Source: JBFLYO01 sp040756745 (GTDB taxonomy: Bacteria; Bacteroidota; Ignavibacteria; UBA10030; UBA6906). Taken from it: 64,000 nucleotides of DNA. Below, one piece after another: positions 17,762 to 25,681 of this stretch. The stretch is from the NCBI GenBank assembly GCA_040756745.1, contig JBFLYO010000008.1, positions 1-64,000 of the forward strand, read 5' to 3'. How positions within the stretch are numbered: the first letter of the stretch is position 1; each line of letters starts with the position of its first letter. Position numbers and translations under genes: made by a program. The notes beneath the pieces are model-generated. The model was not told where the DNA came from, ran no database searches, and saw only the letters and a list, made by a program, of their open reading frames with translations.

Positions 17762-18669
17762 AAATCATCGTGACCGGAGGGACGGGATTCATCGGCGGGG
17801 CGATCCTCGCCCGGCTCCGTGAACATCGTCATCACCTCGTGGTCCTCACCCGCAGGCCCGAGCGATCGGCGGGGTTGTTGCTCGAAGGGTTGACGATTGC
17901 CCCGTGGGATGGGAAAACCGCAGGGGCATGGGCCCAGCACGTCGAGTCCGCAGACGCTATCATCAACTTTGCCGGTGAGCCGCTCAATGCCCGCCGCTGG
18001 TCTGCCGCGCAGAAGGAGAGGATCATCAGGAGCCGTGTCGACGCCGCCACGGCGCTCCACCTCGCGGTGGCACAAGCCACAGTCAAGCCGACGCTTGTGA
18101 TAAATGCGTCAGCGGTGGGCTATTATGGCGACGTCCCTGACGGTGAGGTATCTGAAATCGCTCCGCCGGGCAAGGGCTTCCTCGCAGAGACGTGTGTCCG
18201 CTGGGAGGAAGCGGCGCAATCGATTCTGGGTTCGAGTGGCCGGGTGGTGACGCTCCGCAGCGGGGTGGTGCTTGCAAGGGACGGGGGCGCGCTTCGGAGG
18301 ATGCTCATTCCATTCCTTCTGTTCGCAGGAGGACCAATCGGGTCGGGGCGGCAGTGGTTCCCCTGGGTGCACCGGGAAGATCTCATACGGGTAATCACGT
18401 TCCTCCTCGAGCATCGTGAAGTCTCAGGTCCGCTCAACGTGGTTGCGCCTGAGTCGGTCACCATGGAGACTTTCGCATCAACGCTTGGCGTAGTGCTTCG
18501 CCGCCCATCCTACCTTCGCGTTCCGGCCTTTGGCCTCAAGCTCCTTCTCGGAGAGATGGCGGAGATGCTGCTCACCGGCCAGCGGGTCGTCCCCGCAAAG
18601 CTTCGCGCAATCGGCTTCAGTTTCAAATTCCCCTCACTTGTCCCCGCGCTGAAAAACATACTTCGTTGA
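17758..18669 (+). CDS. TIGR01777-family NAD(P)-binding epimerase-like protein
   Basis: 303 aa. It has the N-terminal Rossmann motif TGGTGFIGGAI, the family block FAGEPLNARRWSAAQKERIIRSR (starting near residue 70), NASAVGYYGD, and the C-terminal DUF1731-like segment with LLGEMAEMLLTGQRVVPAKL. The relatives include E. coli YfcH and plant SulA-like proteins, with no firm enzymatic assignment. The ATGA overlap with the VOC gene fixes the start at 17758. Confidence 0.88.
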   Translation: MKIIVTGGTGFIGGAILARLREHRHHLVVLTRRPERSAGLLLEGLTIAPWDGKTAGAWAQHVESADAIINFAGEPLNARRWSAAQKERIIRSRVDAATALHLAVAQATVKPTLVINASAVGYYGDVPDGEVSEIAPPGKGFLAETCVRWEEAAQSILGSSGRVVTLRSGVVLARDGGALRRMLIPFLLFAGGPIGSGRQWFPWVHREDLIRVITFLLEHREVSGPLNVVAPESVTMETFASTLGVVLRRPSYLRVPAFGLKLLLGEMAEMLLTGQRVVPAKLRAIGFSFKFPSLVPALKNILR

Positions 18670-18702
18670 CGCCCGGTCGAACTGCAGCATGGGTCGCCTG
18701 TC

Positions 18703-18737
18703 GAGTTAAGAGTGAAGAGTGATGAGTTGGATCAAGC
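18703..18737. repeat. Degenerate GAGTTAAGAGTGAAGAGTGATGAGT-like repeat
   Basis: Short AAGAGTGA/GATGAGT units. The reverse complement of the same units recurs at 25166-25202. Both are intergenic. Confidence 0.45.
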
Positions 18738-18843
18738 CTTCACTCCTCGGTGATTGCTCTTAGCTACGAGTGCCTCTTCCTTGACCCGCAACGAATTCCT
18801 CCCCTCTGTCACCCATGTTCAATGCTGCTGAGATTCTCAATAC

Positions 18844-18872
18844 TTGACAAACGCAGTCGGCGGCACTACAAT
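18844..18872 (+). promoter_or_regulatory. Near-consensus sigma-70 promoter without an obvious gene
   Basis: TTGACA, exactly 17 bp, TACAAT. Transcription would begin near 18880, with a 20-nt hairpin at 18898-18917 close to the RNA 5' end. The first good gene downstream starts at 19324. Confidence 0.65.
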
Positions 18873-19035
18873 GTTACGAGCACCCGCTGAAAACCACTAA
18901 GCCGATTCTTCGGCTTACGAGATGACGCCATGGAACCCAAGACCCCGTGCGACTCTCGTTCATACTCATCGGATTCTCCACTGCTGCGTCCAGAGAGCGC
19001 CTCCGTGTACATCCCCCCTCGCCGAGGGGATCACG

Positions 19036-19155
19036 ATGTCCGTGGATTTGGACTTCATCGTCCAAAGGCAAAACGAAATTGATGATGGATTCTCATTAGA
19101 GAGCGATGGCGCGACCTTGCACGTTGTGGGTGCCCCGAGCGGTCTAGTGGGTTGA
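19036..19155 (+). CDS. Possible small acidic protein (39 codons)
   Basis: MSVDLDFIVQRQNEIDDGF at the N-terminus, preceded by GAGGGG 7-8 nt before the ATG. It is downstream of the orphan promoter at 18844. The text has a protein-like composition, but I recognise no family. It may be the remnant of a larger gene. Low confidence. Confidence 0.25.
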   Translation: MSVDLDFIVQRQNEIDDGFSLESDGATLHVVGAPSGLVG

Positions 19156-19156
19156 T

Positions 19157-19350
19157 GCCTTCAACACGATCGAACTGCCGCAACCTGCAGCCGCGCATCC
19201 ACAGAAAGCGCGCCAAATGGTAGATTTTCTGCAGGCCTCCGCGGCTCGGTGAGATTTTCTTTCTAAATTTTTTCCATTTTGAATTCGAGGTGAGTCTATA
19301 CTCTTAGAGGGGAGCCTCTGGACATGAAGGTTCGTGAAAAGGGATCGACA
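19157..19350 (+). repeat. Left copy of duplicated upstream region
   Basis: About 190 bp (from GAACTGCCGCAAC through GCCAAATGGTAGATT, GAGTCTATACTCT, and the first codons) align with 20560-20741 with scattered substitutions. Both copies sit directly before a paralogous lipoprotein gene. They keep the spacing and the sequence GAGTCTATACTC just before the ribosome binding site. Confidence 0.8.
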
Positions 19351-20421
19351 ATGCGACTCATCATCCTTGCGGTAACTGTGCTCGGCTGGTGGTTTGATGC
19401 CTGCAACACGACTGAGCCGCAACCGCCGATCCCACCGGTTGATACGACGAGTCACGATTTCACTTGGACGATGCAAAGACTGGGCGATGGGAATTCGAGT
19501 GCACTGTACGATGTGGCAGTAATTAGTGATTCGTTGGCATACGCTGTCGGGGAGATCTACTTGCGTGACAGCTTGGGAAATTTTGACCCAAATGTTTACA
19601 ACCTCGCCAGGTGGAATGGGAGTTCATGGGAACTGCTGCGAATTCAATTCTTCACAATTTGCGGTCAAAGTGGTCGCACTCCTTACCCAGCGAAGGCAAT
19701 CTTTGCCTTCGGACAAACTGATGTATGGATAGCAATGGATGGGAGTCAGGTTGCTCGCTGGGGCGGAAATTCGCAGACCGCAACGATGTGCATTCCGATC
19801 GCGGTGAAGAAGTTATGGGGGGAACGCCCCAATTCTATCTACGCTGCTGGGTACGCCGGGGGAATTGCACACTTCGACGGCGTATCATGGCAGGCGCTCT
19901 CAAGCGGGACGACATTGCCTATACAGGACGTTTGGGGAGGAGTGAATCCCCGGACAGGGGAGACCGAAATCCTGGCGGTTGCCAGTGATCCGTTCACCGC
20001 TCCCGACCGAAAGATCCTTTCGGTACGTGGTATTACGGTGACGGCATTGTCTGACAACGGCATCTCTACGGCTCTTGGGGGCGTCTGGTTCAGTTCGGGC
20101 TCCAGCTACTATGTAACAGGAGGGTCGGCGTTTCGAAAATCAAATCCAGGAGAAGCTACGTGGACTGATGCGCTGAGGAGTCAAGGGATTAACGTCCAGT
20201 ACCTTGATGCGATAAGAGGAACGGCACCCAATGACGTCTTTGCCGCGGGAGCGAATGGCGACGTGCTTCATTTCAATGGCGGGTCGTGGAGGAATTACAG
20301 ACCTCAAACCGGTCTCACCTACGGGGAATACCATGCTATCGCCGTGAACGGGGATCTGGTCGTTGCCGTCGGAGAGGATGTCGGTCTCGGCGTGGTAGCA
20401 ATCGGCAGGCGTACCCGGTAG
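19324..20421 (+). CDS. Secreted beta-propeller-like lipoprotein, copy 1
   Basis: 365 aa. The basic N-terminus and hydrophobic segment end at FDACNTTEP, a probable but atypical lipoprotein cysteine. The mature region has repeated short beta motifs: LGDGNSSALYDVAV, AYAVGEIYLRDS, a Trp-rich YNLARWNGSSWELL, SIYAAGYAGGIAHFDG, and NDVFAAGANGDVLHFNG. These look like blades of a propeller. Such proteins are frequent in Ignavibacteria genomes with no assigned function. It is about 40-45% identical by eye to the next gene. GGAG lies 7 nt before the ATG; a second in-frame ATG at 19351 is possible. Confidence 0.75.
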   Translation: MKVREKGSTMRLIILAVTVLGWWFDACNTTEPQPPIPPVDTTSHDFTWTMQRLGDGNSSALYDVAVISDSLAYAVGEIYLRDSLGNFDPNVYNLARWNGSSWELLRIQFFTICGQSGRTPYPAKAIFAFGQTDVWIAMDGSQVARWGGNSQTATMCIPIAVKKLWGERPNSIYAAGYAGGIAHFDGVSWQALSSGTTLPIQDVWGGVNPRTGETEILAVASDPFTAPDRKILSVRGITVTALSDNGISTALGGVWFSSGSSYYVTGGSAFRKSNPGEATWTDALRSQGINVQYLDAIRGTAPNDVFAAGANGDVLHFNGGSWRNYRPQTGLTYGEYHAIAVNGDLVVAVGEDVGLGVVAIGRRTR

Positions 20422-20480
20422 GGCCTACAGTAAAGGATCACGAAAAACAGAAAGGGCAATAACACCACCGAAGCAACAAT

Positions 20481-20511
20481 CCTGCCCCGGTGAAGCCATC
20501 ACCGGGGCAGG
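20481..20511 (+). terminator. Hairpin terminator after copy 1
   Basis: Perfect 13-bp stem CCTGCCCCGGTGA / TCACCGGGGCAGG with a 5-nt loop AGCCA. The T-rich stretch is weak and displaced (TTCCCTTTT). A near-copy follows the second paralogue. Confidence 0.7.
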
Positions 20512-20559
20512 CGACAACGATAATTCCCTTTTGGATTCGTGCGGAGCTCATCTGTCGTT

Positions 20560-20741
20560 AACAAGGTGAACTATCGCAACATGCGCATTTAAAGAAAACG
20601 CACCAAATGATAGATTCTGTGCAGATTTCCGCGGCTGCGTGGGATTTTCTTTCCAAATTGTTTCCATTTCAAATTCGAGATGAGTCTATACTCTAAGAAG
20701 GGGAGGCTCTGCAAATGAAGGTTCGCAAAAAGGGATCGACA
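20560..20741 (+). repeat. Right copy of duplicated upstream region
   Basis: Partner of 19157-19350. It has ACCAAATGATAGATT, CCGCGGCTG, TTTCCATTTCAAATTCGA and GAGTCTATACTCT in the same order and spacing before the second lipoprotein gene. Confidence 0.8.
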
Positions 20742-21800
20742 ATGCAATTCATGATCTTCGCGATAACTGTGCTTGGCTGGTGGTTTGATGCCTGCAATAC
20801 GATCGAACCGGAGCCGCCGGTTCCACGGGTCGATACGACAAGCCACGAGTTCACTTGGACGGTCCAGACTCTTGGCGATGGGAATTCAAGCGCACTTTTT
20901 GACGTCGCAATCGCATCCGATTCCCTCGCATATGCCGCAGGGGAGATTTACTTGCGAGACAGCTCGGGTGGGTTTGACCCGCTTGCCTACAATATCGCAA
21001 ACTGGAATGGAGAACAATGGAAGGTCAAACGCGTAACGGTATCGTATCGTGGCTCCAACATCACCCCATCGCTGAATGCCGTTTTTCTACTGTCACCTAC
21101 GGAAATCTGGTTGTCTGCAGGCGTCCCGATTTTTGGTGACGGCCAAAATTGGACCCAATATCATCTTTTTGACATGGGCGTATTGACCCAGAATGATGGC
21201 TCGATTCTGAAACTCTGGGCTAGCTCTCCGTCCAGTGTGTATTTCGTTGGCAACAGGGGGACGATCGTCCAGAACAATGGCCAGACTTGGCAAAAGCTAT
21301 CAAGCGGGTCAACTGGAACCATTCAGGACATCTGGGGGATTGCGGATCCGAAAACCGGGAGCCGCTACGTGCTCTGTGCGGTTTCTGAAGCGTACAGCCT
21401 CGGGGGACAACGTTTGCTCGAGATCAAATCCGATAACAGTGTTGACACGATCCCCTGGGTCGCTGGTCGACGACCGCACTCTGTGTGGTTCACCAGCCCA
21501 TCGCAGGTTTTCACTAGTGGAGATGGCGTCTTTAGCCGGGGCCCTGACTACCAGTGGCGAGAGATCGCGGGAATGAGTGTCTTACCCGTCTTCACGGAAA
21601 GGATTCGGGGAGTATCGGATAACGACTTCTTCGTCGTCGGAGATTTCGGTGCGATCGCCCATTTCAATGGAGCGAACTTCAAAGTGTATCCTGCCGTTGC
21701 CGGATCGCCGATCTTTACGTCGCTCGACTATAAGAACGGCCTGATGATTGCGGTAGGGTATACCTCATCACAAGCGGTAATTGTCACTGCACGCAGATAA
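20715..21800 (+). CDS. Secreted beta-propeller-like lipoprotein, copy 2
   Basis: 361 aa paralogue of the gene at 19324. The N-terminal ~75 residues are nearly identical (FTWTVQTLGDGNSSALFDVAI, AYAAGEIYLRDS). The middle and C-terminal blades have diverged (SSVYFVGNRGTIVQNNG, NDFFVVGDFGAIAHFNG). It carries the same atypical lipoprotein segment FDACNTIEP. The duplication covers the 5' region, the gene and the 3' hairpin, so it is a tandem duplication of a full transcription unit. Function unknown. Confidence 0.75.
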   Translation: MKVRKKGSTMQFMIFAITVLGWWFDACNTIEPEPPVPRVDTTSHEFTWTVQTLGDGNSSALFDVAIASDSLAYAAGEIYLRDSSGGFDPLAYNIANWNGEQWKVKRVTVSYRGSNITPSLNAVFLLSPTEIWLSAGVPIFGDGQNWTQYHLFDMGVLTQNDGSILKLWASSPSSVYFVGNRGTIVQNNGQTWQKLSSGSTGTIQDIWGIADPKTGSRYVLCAVSEAYSLGGQRLLEIKSDNSVDTIPWVAGRRPHSVWFTSPSQVFTSGDGVFSRGPDYQWREIAGMSVLPVFTERIRGVSDNDFFVVGDFGAIAHFNGANFKVYPAVAGSPIFTSLDYKNGLMIAVGYTSSQAVIVTARR

Positions 21801-21835
21801 CTTAAGGAGGACAGCCAACCAGCACTCAAAGCAGA

Positions 21836-21866
21836 CCTGCCCCGGCGAGGCCATCACCAGGGCAGG
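21836..21866 (+). terminator. Hairpin after copy 2 (copy of the 20481 hairpin)
   Basis: CCTGCCCCGGCGA / TCACCAGGGCAGG, loop GGCCA. It is the same element as at 20481 with two changes that weaken the stem. Confidence 0.6.
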
Positions 21867-21997
21867 CCAAAACGCAAACGGAACGGCCTTGATTGAGGTA
21901 CGCAGTATGGTTCACTGCGCTATGCCGTTTTGTTTGCGTATTCAACTTACACAAAAGATGGCACAAATGCCCCATTTCTGCAGAAAGGAGTACTGCC

Positions 21998-23152
21998 ATG
22001 ATGACCTTCCGACGGAAGCTTCTCCTACGGGGCCTAGTATTGCTGCTCCTCGCCAGCTCCGCAACTCCCGCCCTGTCATACCCGTGGGAATTCGGCATGG
22101 TCGTGAGAGACAACCAGGGGAACCTGGTCTCCCGGACCGTGTATTTGTATGAGGAATTCGATCTCACAGCGCCCTATCGACAAGCCGTGACAAGTACGTT
22201 GGATCCAAATTTCCGGTGCGACATCGAGGTGCTAGATACGCCCGATCCCACCTGGCCCGCCATTGAGCCCGGTACATACTACATTAGAATTGGGGAAAGG
22301 TACGCTAAGCTCGTGACAGGATCACGAATTGAAGGTCCGAACGATCCTGATTTCGAGGTTTCCTACAGCGAGTCCGATGCAACGTTCCATCTCTTGTGGA
22401 CACACAGATCCGGCACCGACGTCGGTCCAACGCAAACTTGGACGTTCAATACCGTAGCGGTAAGGATCGACCAGAAGAATGAGCAGGACCAAACCGTGGG
22501 GACTGTGCAGCGATTCGGAAGCGAAGGGTTGTTCATTGACGTGCTCCCGCTTGGCCAAACATTCGACTTCAGCGTCAATTCAACTCAGGTCCTCAGGGCT
22601 GACCAGAACCTCTACTCGGGCCAGAAATACAACAAGTGGAGTAAGGACGACTCAGTGACAAATCACCGTCCGTTTGTTATGACCGGGTCATTCCCTGCCG
22701 AGCTCGTTGCGCGACTCAAGACCGCCCAGGGAAACGTTTCCATTAAAGCTGAGCTGCTGGACGCTCCTGGGACCATCGGTGGCACAGTTGATTTCCGAGA
22801 CCCGTGGTACATCGACTACGATGATCCGGCCTACGACAACACACGCAGAAACAGGGGAATGTACAGCGCCGTCTTTCGTTCGAGAGACGTTGGAACGGCA
22901 GGCTTTCATCCCGATTTTTCTACACCGTATCCTGAGGGTATGTACAACGGCGTATTCCTAAACGAGAACGTGAACTGGCTTCCGGATCGACCCAACTACT
23001 CCGTCGGCGCCCCTGCCACACAATCGATTTCCGGCATCGAATCCTATTTTCTCAACTGGGGAGGAAGTGGAGTTTCGTACCAGAATGGAGCCGCCGCCCA
23101 AACCGGCGTCGTCTTCACTCAAAGTGGCGCAACGGCAACAGCAATTTACTAG
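21998..23152 (+). CDS. Secreted protein, N-terminal part of an amber-interrupted T9SS gene
   Basis: 384 codons from ATG 21998 (GGAG 7 nt upstream) to a TAG at 23150. A signal peptide (KLLLRGLVLLLLASSATPALS) is followed by an extracellular region with PWEFGMVVRDNQGN near its start. The TAG interrupts a reading frame that stays open in the same frame to 25045. The sequence across the stop runs ATATAIY-stop-GHLRTGAPSL and then into the next protein, so both parts were one gene of ~1015 codons. This could be a nonsense mutation, a base error or readthrough. No known enzymatic motif is seen. Confidence 0.75.
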   Translation: MMTFRRKLLLRGLVLLLLASSATPALSYPWEFGMVVRDNQGNLVSRTVYLYEEFDLTAPYRQAVTSTLDPNFRCDIEVLDTPDPTWPAIEPGTYYIRIGERYAKLVTGSRIEGPNDPDFEVSYSESDATFHLLWTHRSGTDVGPTQTWTFNTVAVRIDQKNEQDQTVGTVQRFGSEGLFIDVLPLGQTFDFSVNSTQVLRADQNLYSGQKYNKWSKDDSVTNHRPFVMTGSFPAELVARLKTAQGNVSIKAELLDAPGTIGGTVDFRDPWYIDYDDPAYDNTRRNRGMYSAVFRSRDVGTAGFHPDFSTPYPEGMYNGVFLNENVNWLPDRPNYSVGAPATQSISGIESYFLNWGGSGVSYQNGAAAQTGVVFTQSGATATAIY

Positions 23153-23233
23153 GGACACCTACGTACCGGGGCTCCCTCCCTTACAGATGCCAAGAATCAG
23201 CGCCGGCTTCTGCATGAATCGAATCAGTTCCGT

Positions 23234-25045
23234 GTGATGGTCTATGAGTCAATGGGGGATGTTTGGATCAGTGCATCACGTGATGGCGGCGTGAGCTGGT
23301 GGCCGGAAGAGCGGCTCAACACCCGCCAGGGCGCTGCACAAAACCTAACGTTGAGCAATATCGTCTACTACAACTACCAGGCGTGCGGACTTATCTCCTG
23401 GGTAGAGACAAATCAGTCCGGAACGCCCGAGCTTCACTTCCAGAGTTTCCGGGTGTTTACCGGGGGTGGTTACACGCCACACCCCGTCTGGTACGGGTGG
23501 AATGGCGCAGGTGATCGTTCAAGCTCGAATCACCGGACCATGGCAGAATTAGGCGTGGGTGGTCTTTATCCGCGAACGGGTGCAAGGCCGGTTCTCCATA
23601 TGACCCTTCAGGGTTCCGTCATCAATTTTGCGTGCGCATTTGAGTCATCCGGCTCAGGGATCAAGTATACAGAACACATGCTTGATCTTGCGAGTGGAAA
23701 CGATATTCTGAGCTCGGCGCCAAGCTTCTCTTCACCTAATACAGTTTCGACCTATACGAGCGACATCTGCCCCGTCTTTGTGATTTATCCTGCAGCCATG
23801 GGTTTCCCCGCGAAAAGATTGATCTATTACCTCGGCTCCGGCTTCGATTCAAATCTCAGGGTAGTTGAATACGATATGAATTCTGGACAAAAGGCCGTTC
23901 TCCCAAAGGGTTATACAGAATCTTCGTATTCTTCGCTCCAATCGGCCGTAAATGTCACGAGTGCAAGCTATGCCCTTGTTGCCCAAGGTGATGCGTACAA
24001 CGGAAAATTGGTGAATCTTTACACAAAACCGACGTACTACAGCTCTCCTTCGCTGAACACTTGCTATCTCGACATGCGCCAGCCGACAATCATGGTTGAG
24101 AACGTGTCAGCATTTGGATCTCCAAATTGGACAATCCAAATGAAGAGCAATCTGAATACTACTTGGTACCAGGCTTCTCCCAGTGGTGGGCTTACACAAA
24201 CCGGGGTGAGCATCGCAGGGTTTTTCACCAGGGAGCAGACACCGTCCTCAGACAGAATCTCACTTGTTATCAGGACCAATGTCACACCTGCCAGAATCGA
24301 CGTATATTCGGGCTCCGGGTACCTCTCCAAGGAGTCTGAGCTGGCTGTGGACACCCGCGCTTACCGGTCCTGGAAGGGAATGGACGGCAAGGAGCAAATG
24401 GCGGCGTTTGACTTTGCGGGATCAGACGTAGTCATTCTCGATTCACTTGAATCAGACGCGACAATCTGTGCGGTCCGGTACAGCACAGCTTCCCCGAGCG
24501 GCATGATCGTGCGCCAGGCCGACTCGCTGGCAAAAAGCGTGGGAGTGGCCATTTCAAGAAACGGTATCGCCGTGAGCGCCTATGCCGCCTCATGTTGGAC
24601 TGGGCTCGGGACAGCGAGTCTAAGCGGGTTGCAAACGGGAGACGTCATCAAGTTCACACTTCCCGAAAGGCCGATTGGACTCTGGGGGTACAAGGAGTTA
24701 TCGCTGCGAGGGCAAAACCTCAAGAAATCTACAGAACGGGATGTCGCTCAGGAGCGGCTCACACCCCTCGCACATGATCTTCAAGCATATCCAAATCCCT
24801 TCAATCCAACAACCCGAATACAATACTCATTGCCGGAAGCAAGCCTTGTTGATCTGCGGATATACGATGTTCTTGGGAGGGAGGTCGAGGTCCTCAGTGA
24901 TGGGTACATGGAAGCGGGTCTTCACACTGCCATCTGGAATGCGGCTTCAGCCGCAAGCGGGATCTACTATGCCCGGCTCTCCGTGAGGGATGAAAGCGGA
25001 AAAGCGCTCTTCACCAAGTCCATCAAGCTGCTTCTGGTGAAGTAA
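23234..25045 (+). CDS. C-terminal part of the amber-interrupted T9SS-secreted protein
   Basis: It is in the same frame as the upstream part, reading from codon 23153. If translated separately, a GTG at 23234 is available, but no ribosome binding site is visible and the product would lack a signal peptide. The region contains a sialidase/BNR-like Asp-box motif (VWISASRDGGVSWWPEERL). It ends with a type IX secretion sorting domain (YPNPFNPTTRIQYSLPEA, then YDVLGREVEVL, GIYYARL). That tail only makes sense if fused to the signal peptide encoded upstream. The fragment is therefore best read as the broken half of one gene. Confidence 0.75.
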   Translation: MMVYESMGDVWISASRDGGVSWWPEERLNTRQGAAQNLTLSNIVYYNYQACGLISWVETNQSGTPELHFQSFRVFTGGGYTPHPVWYGWNGAGDRSSSNHRTMAELGVGGLYPRTGARPVLHMTLQGSVINFACAFESSGSGIKYTEHMLDLASGNDILSSAPSFSSPNTVSTYTSDICPVFVIYPAAMGFPAKRLIYYLGSGFDSNLRVVEYDMNSGQKAVLPKGYTESSYSSLQSAVNVTSASYALVAQGDAYNGKLVNLYTKPTYYSSPSLNTCYLDMRQPTIMVENVSAFGSPNWTIQMKSNLNTTWYQASPSGGLTQTGVSIAGFFTREQTPSSDRISLVIRTNVTPARIDVYSGSGYLSKESELAVDTRAYRSWKGMDGKEQMAAFDFAGSDVVILDSLESDATICAVRYSTASPSGMIVRQADSLAKSVGVAISRNGIAVSAYAASCWTGLGTASLSGLQTGDVIKFTLPERPIGLWGYKELSLRGQNLKKSTERDVAQERLTPLAHDLQAYPNPFNPTTRIQYSLPEASLVDLRIYDVLGREVEVLSDGYMEAGLHTAIWNAASAASGIYYARLSVRDESGKALFTKSIKLLLVK

Positions 25046-25066
25046 GCTGATCGTAAGACTCCGATG

Positions 25067-25104
25067 CCCGGCGCGAGGCTCAGACTCCATGTACTCGCGC
25101 CGGG
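25067..25104 (+). terminator. Hairpin terminator after the T9SS gene
   Basis: 11-bp stem CCCGGCGCGAG / CTCGCGCCGGG with a 16-nt loop. No strong T-run. Confidence 0.55.
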
Positions 25105-25165
25105 ATTGCGAAAAACGGAATTTGCCTCTCTTCTCCCTCTTCTCTTATTTCTTCTCTGCCTTTCC

Positions 25166-25202
25166 CAACTCTTCACTCATAACTCATCACTCATAACTCC
25201 CT
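25166..25202. repeat. AACTCATCACTCATAACTC-type degenerate repeat
   Basis: ACTCTTCACTCATAACTCAT units, the reverse-complement type of the repeat at 18703-18737. It lies between the T9SS gene and the epimerase gene. Confidence 0.5.
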
Positions 25203-25257
25203 GTTCTTTTTCCCCGAAGTTCCGTAGATTTAAATTCAGCTCTCCGCGGAGGAACAC

Positions 25258-25674
25258 ATGGTTCGTGACAGCTTCCCCACCCACATCGAACACATCGGCA
25301 TCGCGGTCAGGAGCCTCGAGGAGTCAATTCCCGCCTTTGAAAAACTCCTCGGCCTGTCCTGCGGGGCCGTCGAGACCGTGGAAGACCAGCGAGTGAAGAC
25401 GGCGATCTTCCGTCTGGGAGAAACCAGGATCGAGCTGCTGGAAAGCACCGACCCGGAAGGGCCCATTGGAAAATTCATCGCATCGAGGGGGGAAGGGCTG
25501 CATCATATCGCCCTGGCGGTCCCGGATGTGCGGCTGGCGCTCGACCGGGTCGCCGGGGAGGGACTTCGCCTGATCGACCGTGACCCGCGGCCGGGAGCGG
25601 AAGGTCTGCAGATCGCATTCCTCCACCCTCGCTCCACCGCCGGCGTTCTCACTGAGCTTTGCGGAAAGAAATGA
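25258..25674 (+). CDS. mce: Methylmalonyl-CoA epimerase
   Basis: 138 aa VOC-fold enzyme interconverting (R)- and (S)-methylmalonyl-CoA. Family blocks are clear: IEHIGIAVRSLEESIPAFEKLLG, TRIELLEST, GEGLHHIALAV and FLHPRSTAGVLTELCG. The metal-binding His and Glu residues are visible. It serves the propionate/succinate branch. The mutase genes are not in the window. The transporter gene starts 8 bp downstream. Confidence 0.93.
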   Translation: MVRDSFPTHIEHIGIAVRSLEESIPAFEKLLGLSCGAVETVEDQRVKTAIFRLGETRIELLESTDPEGPIGKFIASRGEGLHHIALAVPDVRLALDRVAGEGLRLIDRDPRPGAEGLQIAFLHPRSTAGVLTELCGKK

Positions 25675-25681
25675 AGCGTCC

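Larger units (their letters stand above)
18670..19323. other. Long intergenic region with an orphan promoter
   Basis: About 650 bp. It holds a decayed GAGTGA-type repeat, a near-consensus promoter at 18844, a hairpin (TAAGCCGA/TCGGCTTA at 18898-18917), a possible 39-codon frame at 19036, and from ~19157 the left copy of the duplicated lipoprotein upstream region. Confidence 0.6.

Noticed and set aside
19150..19190. A third lipoprotein copy (GATGCCTTCAACACGATCGAACTG resembles the gene's GATGCCTGCAACACG)
   Set aside because: The same stretch aligns better with the non-coding region upstream of copy 2, so it is part of the duplicated 5' region rather than a gene remnant.
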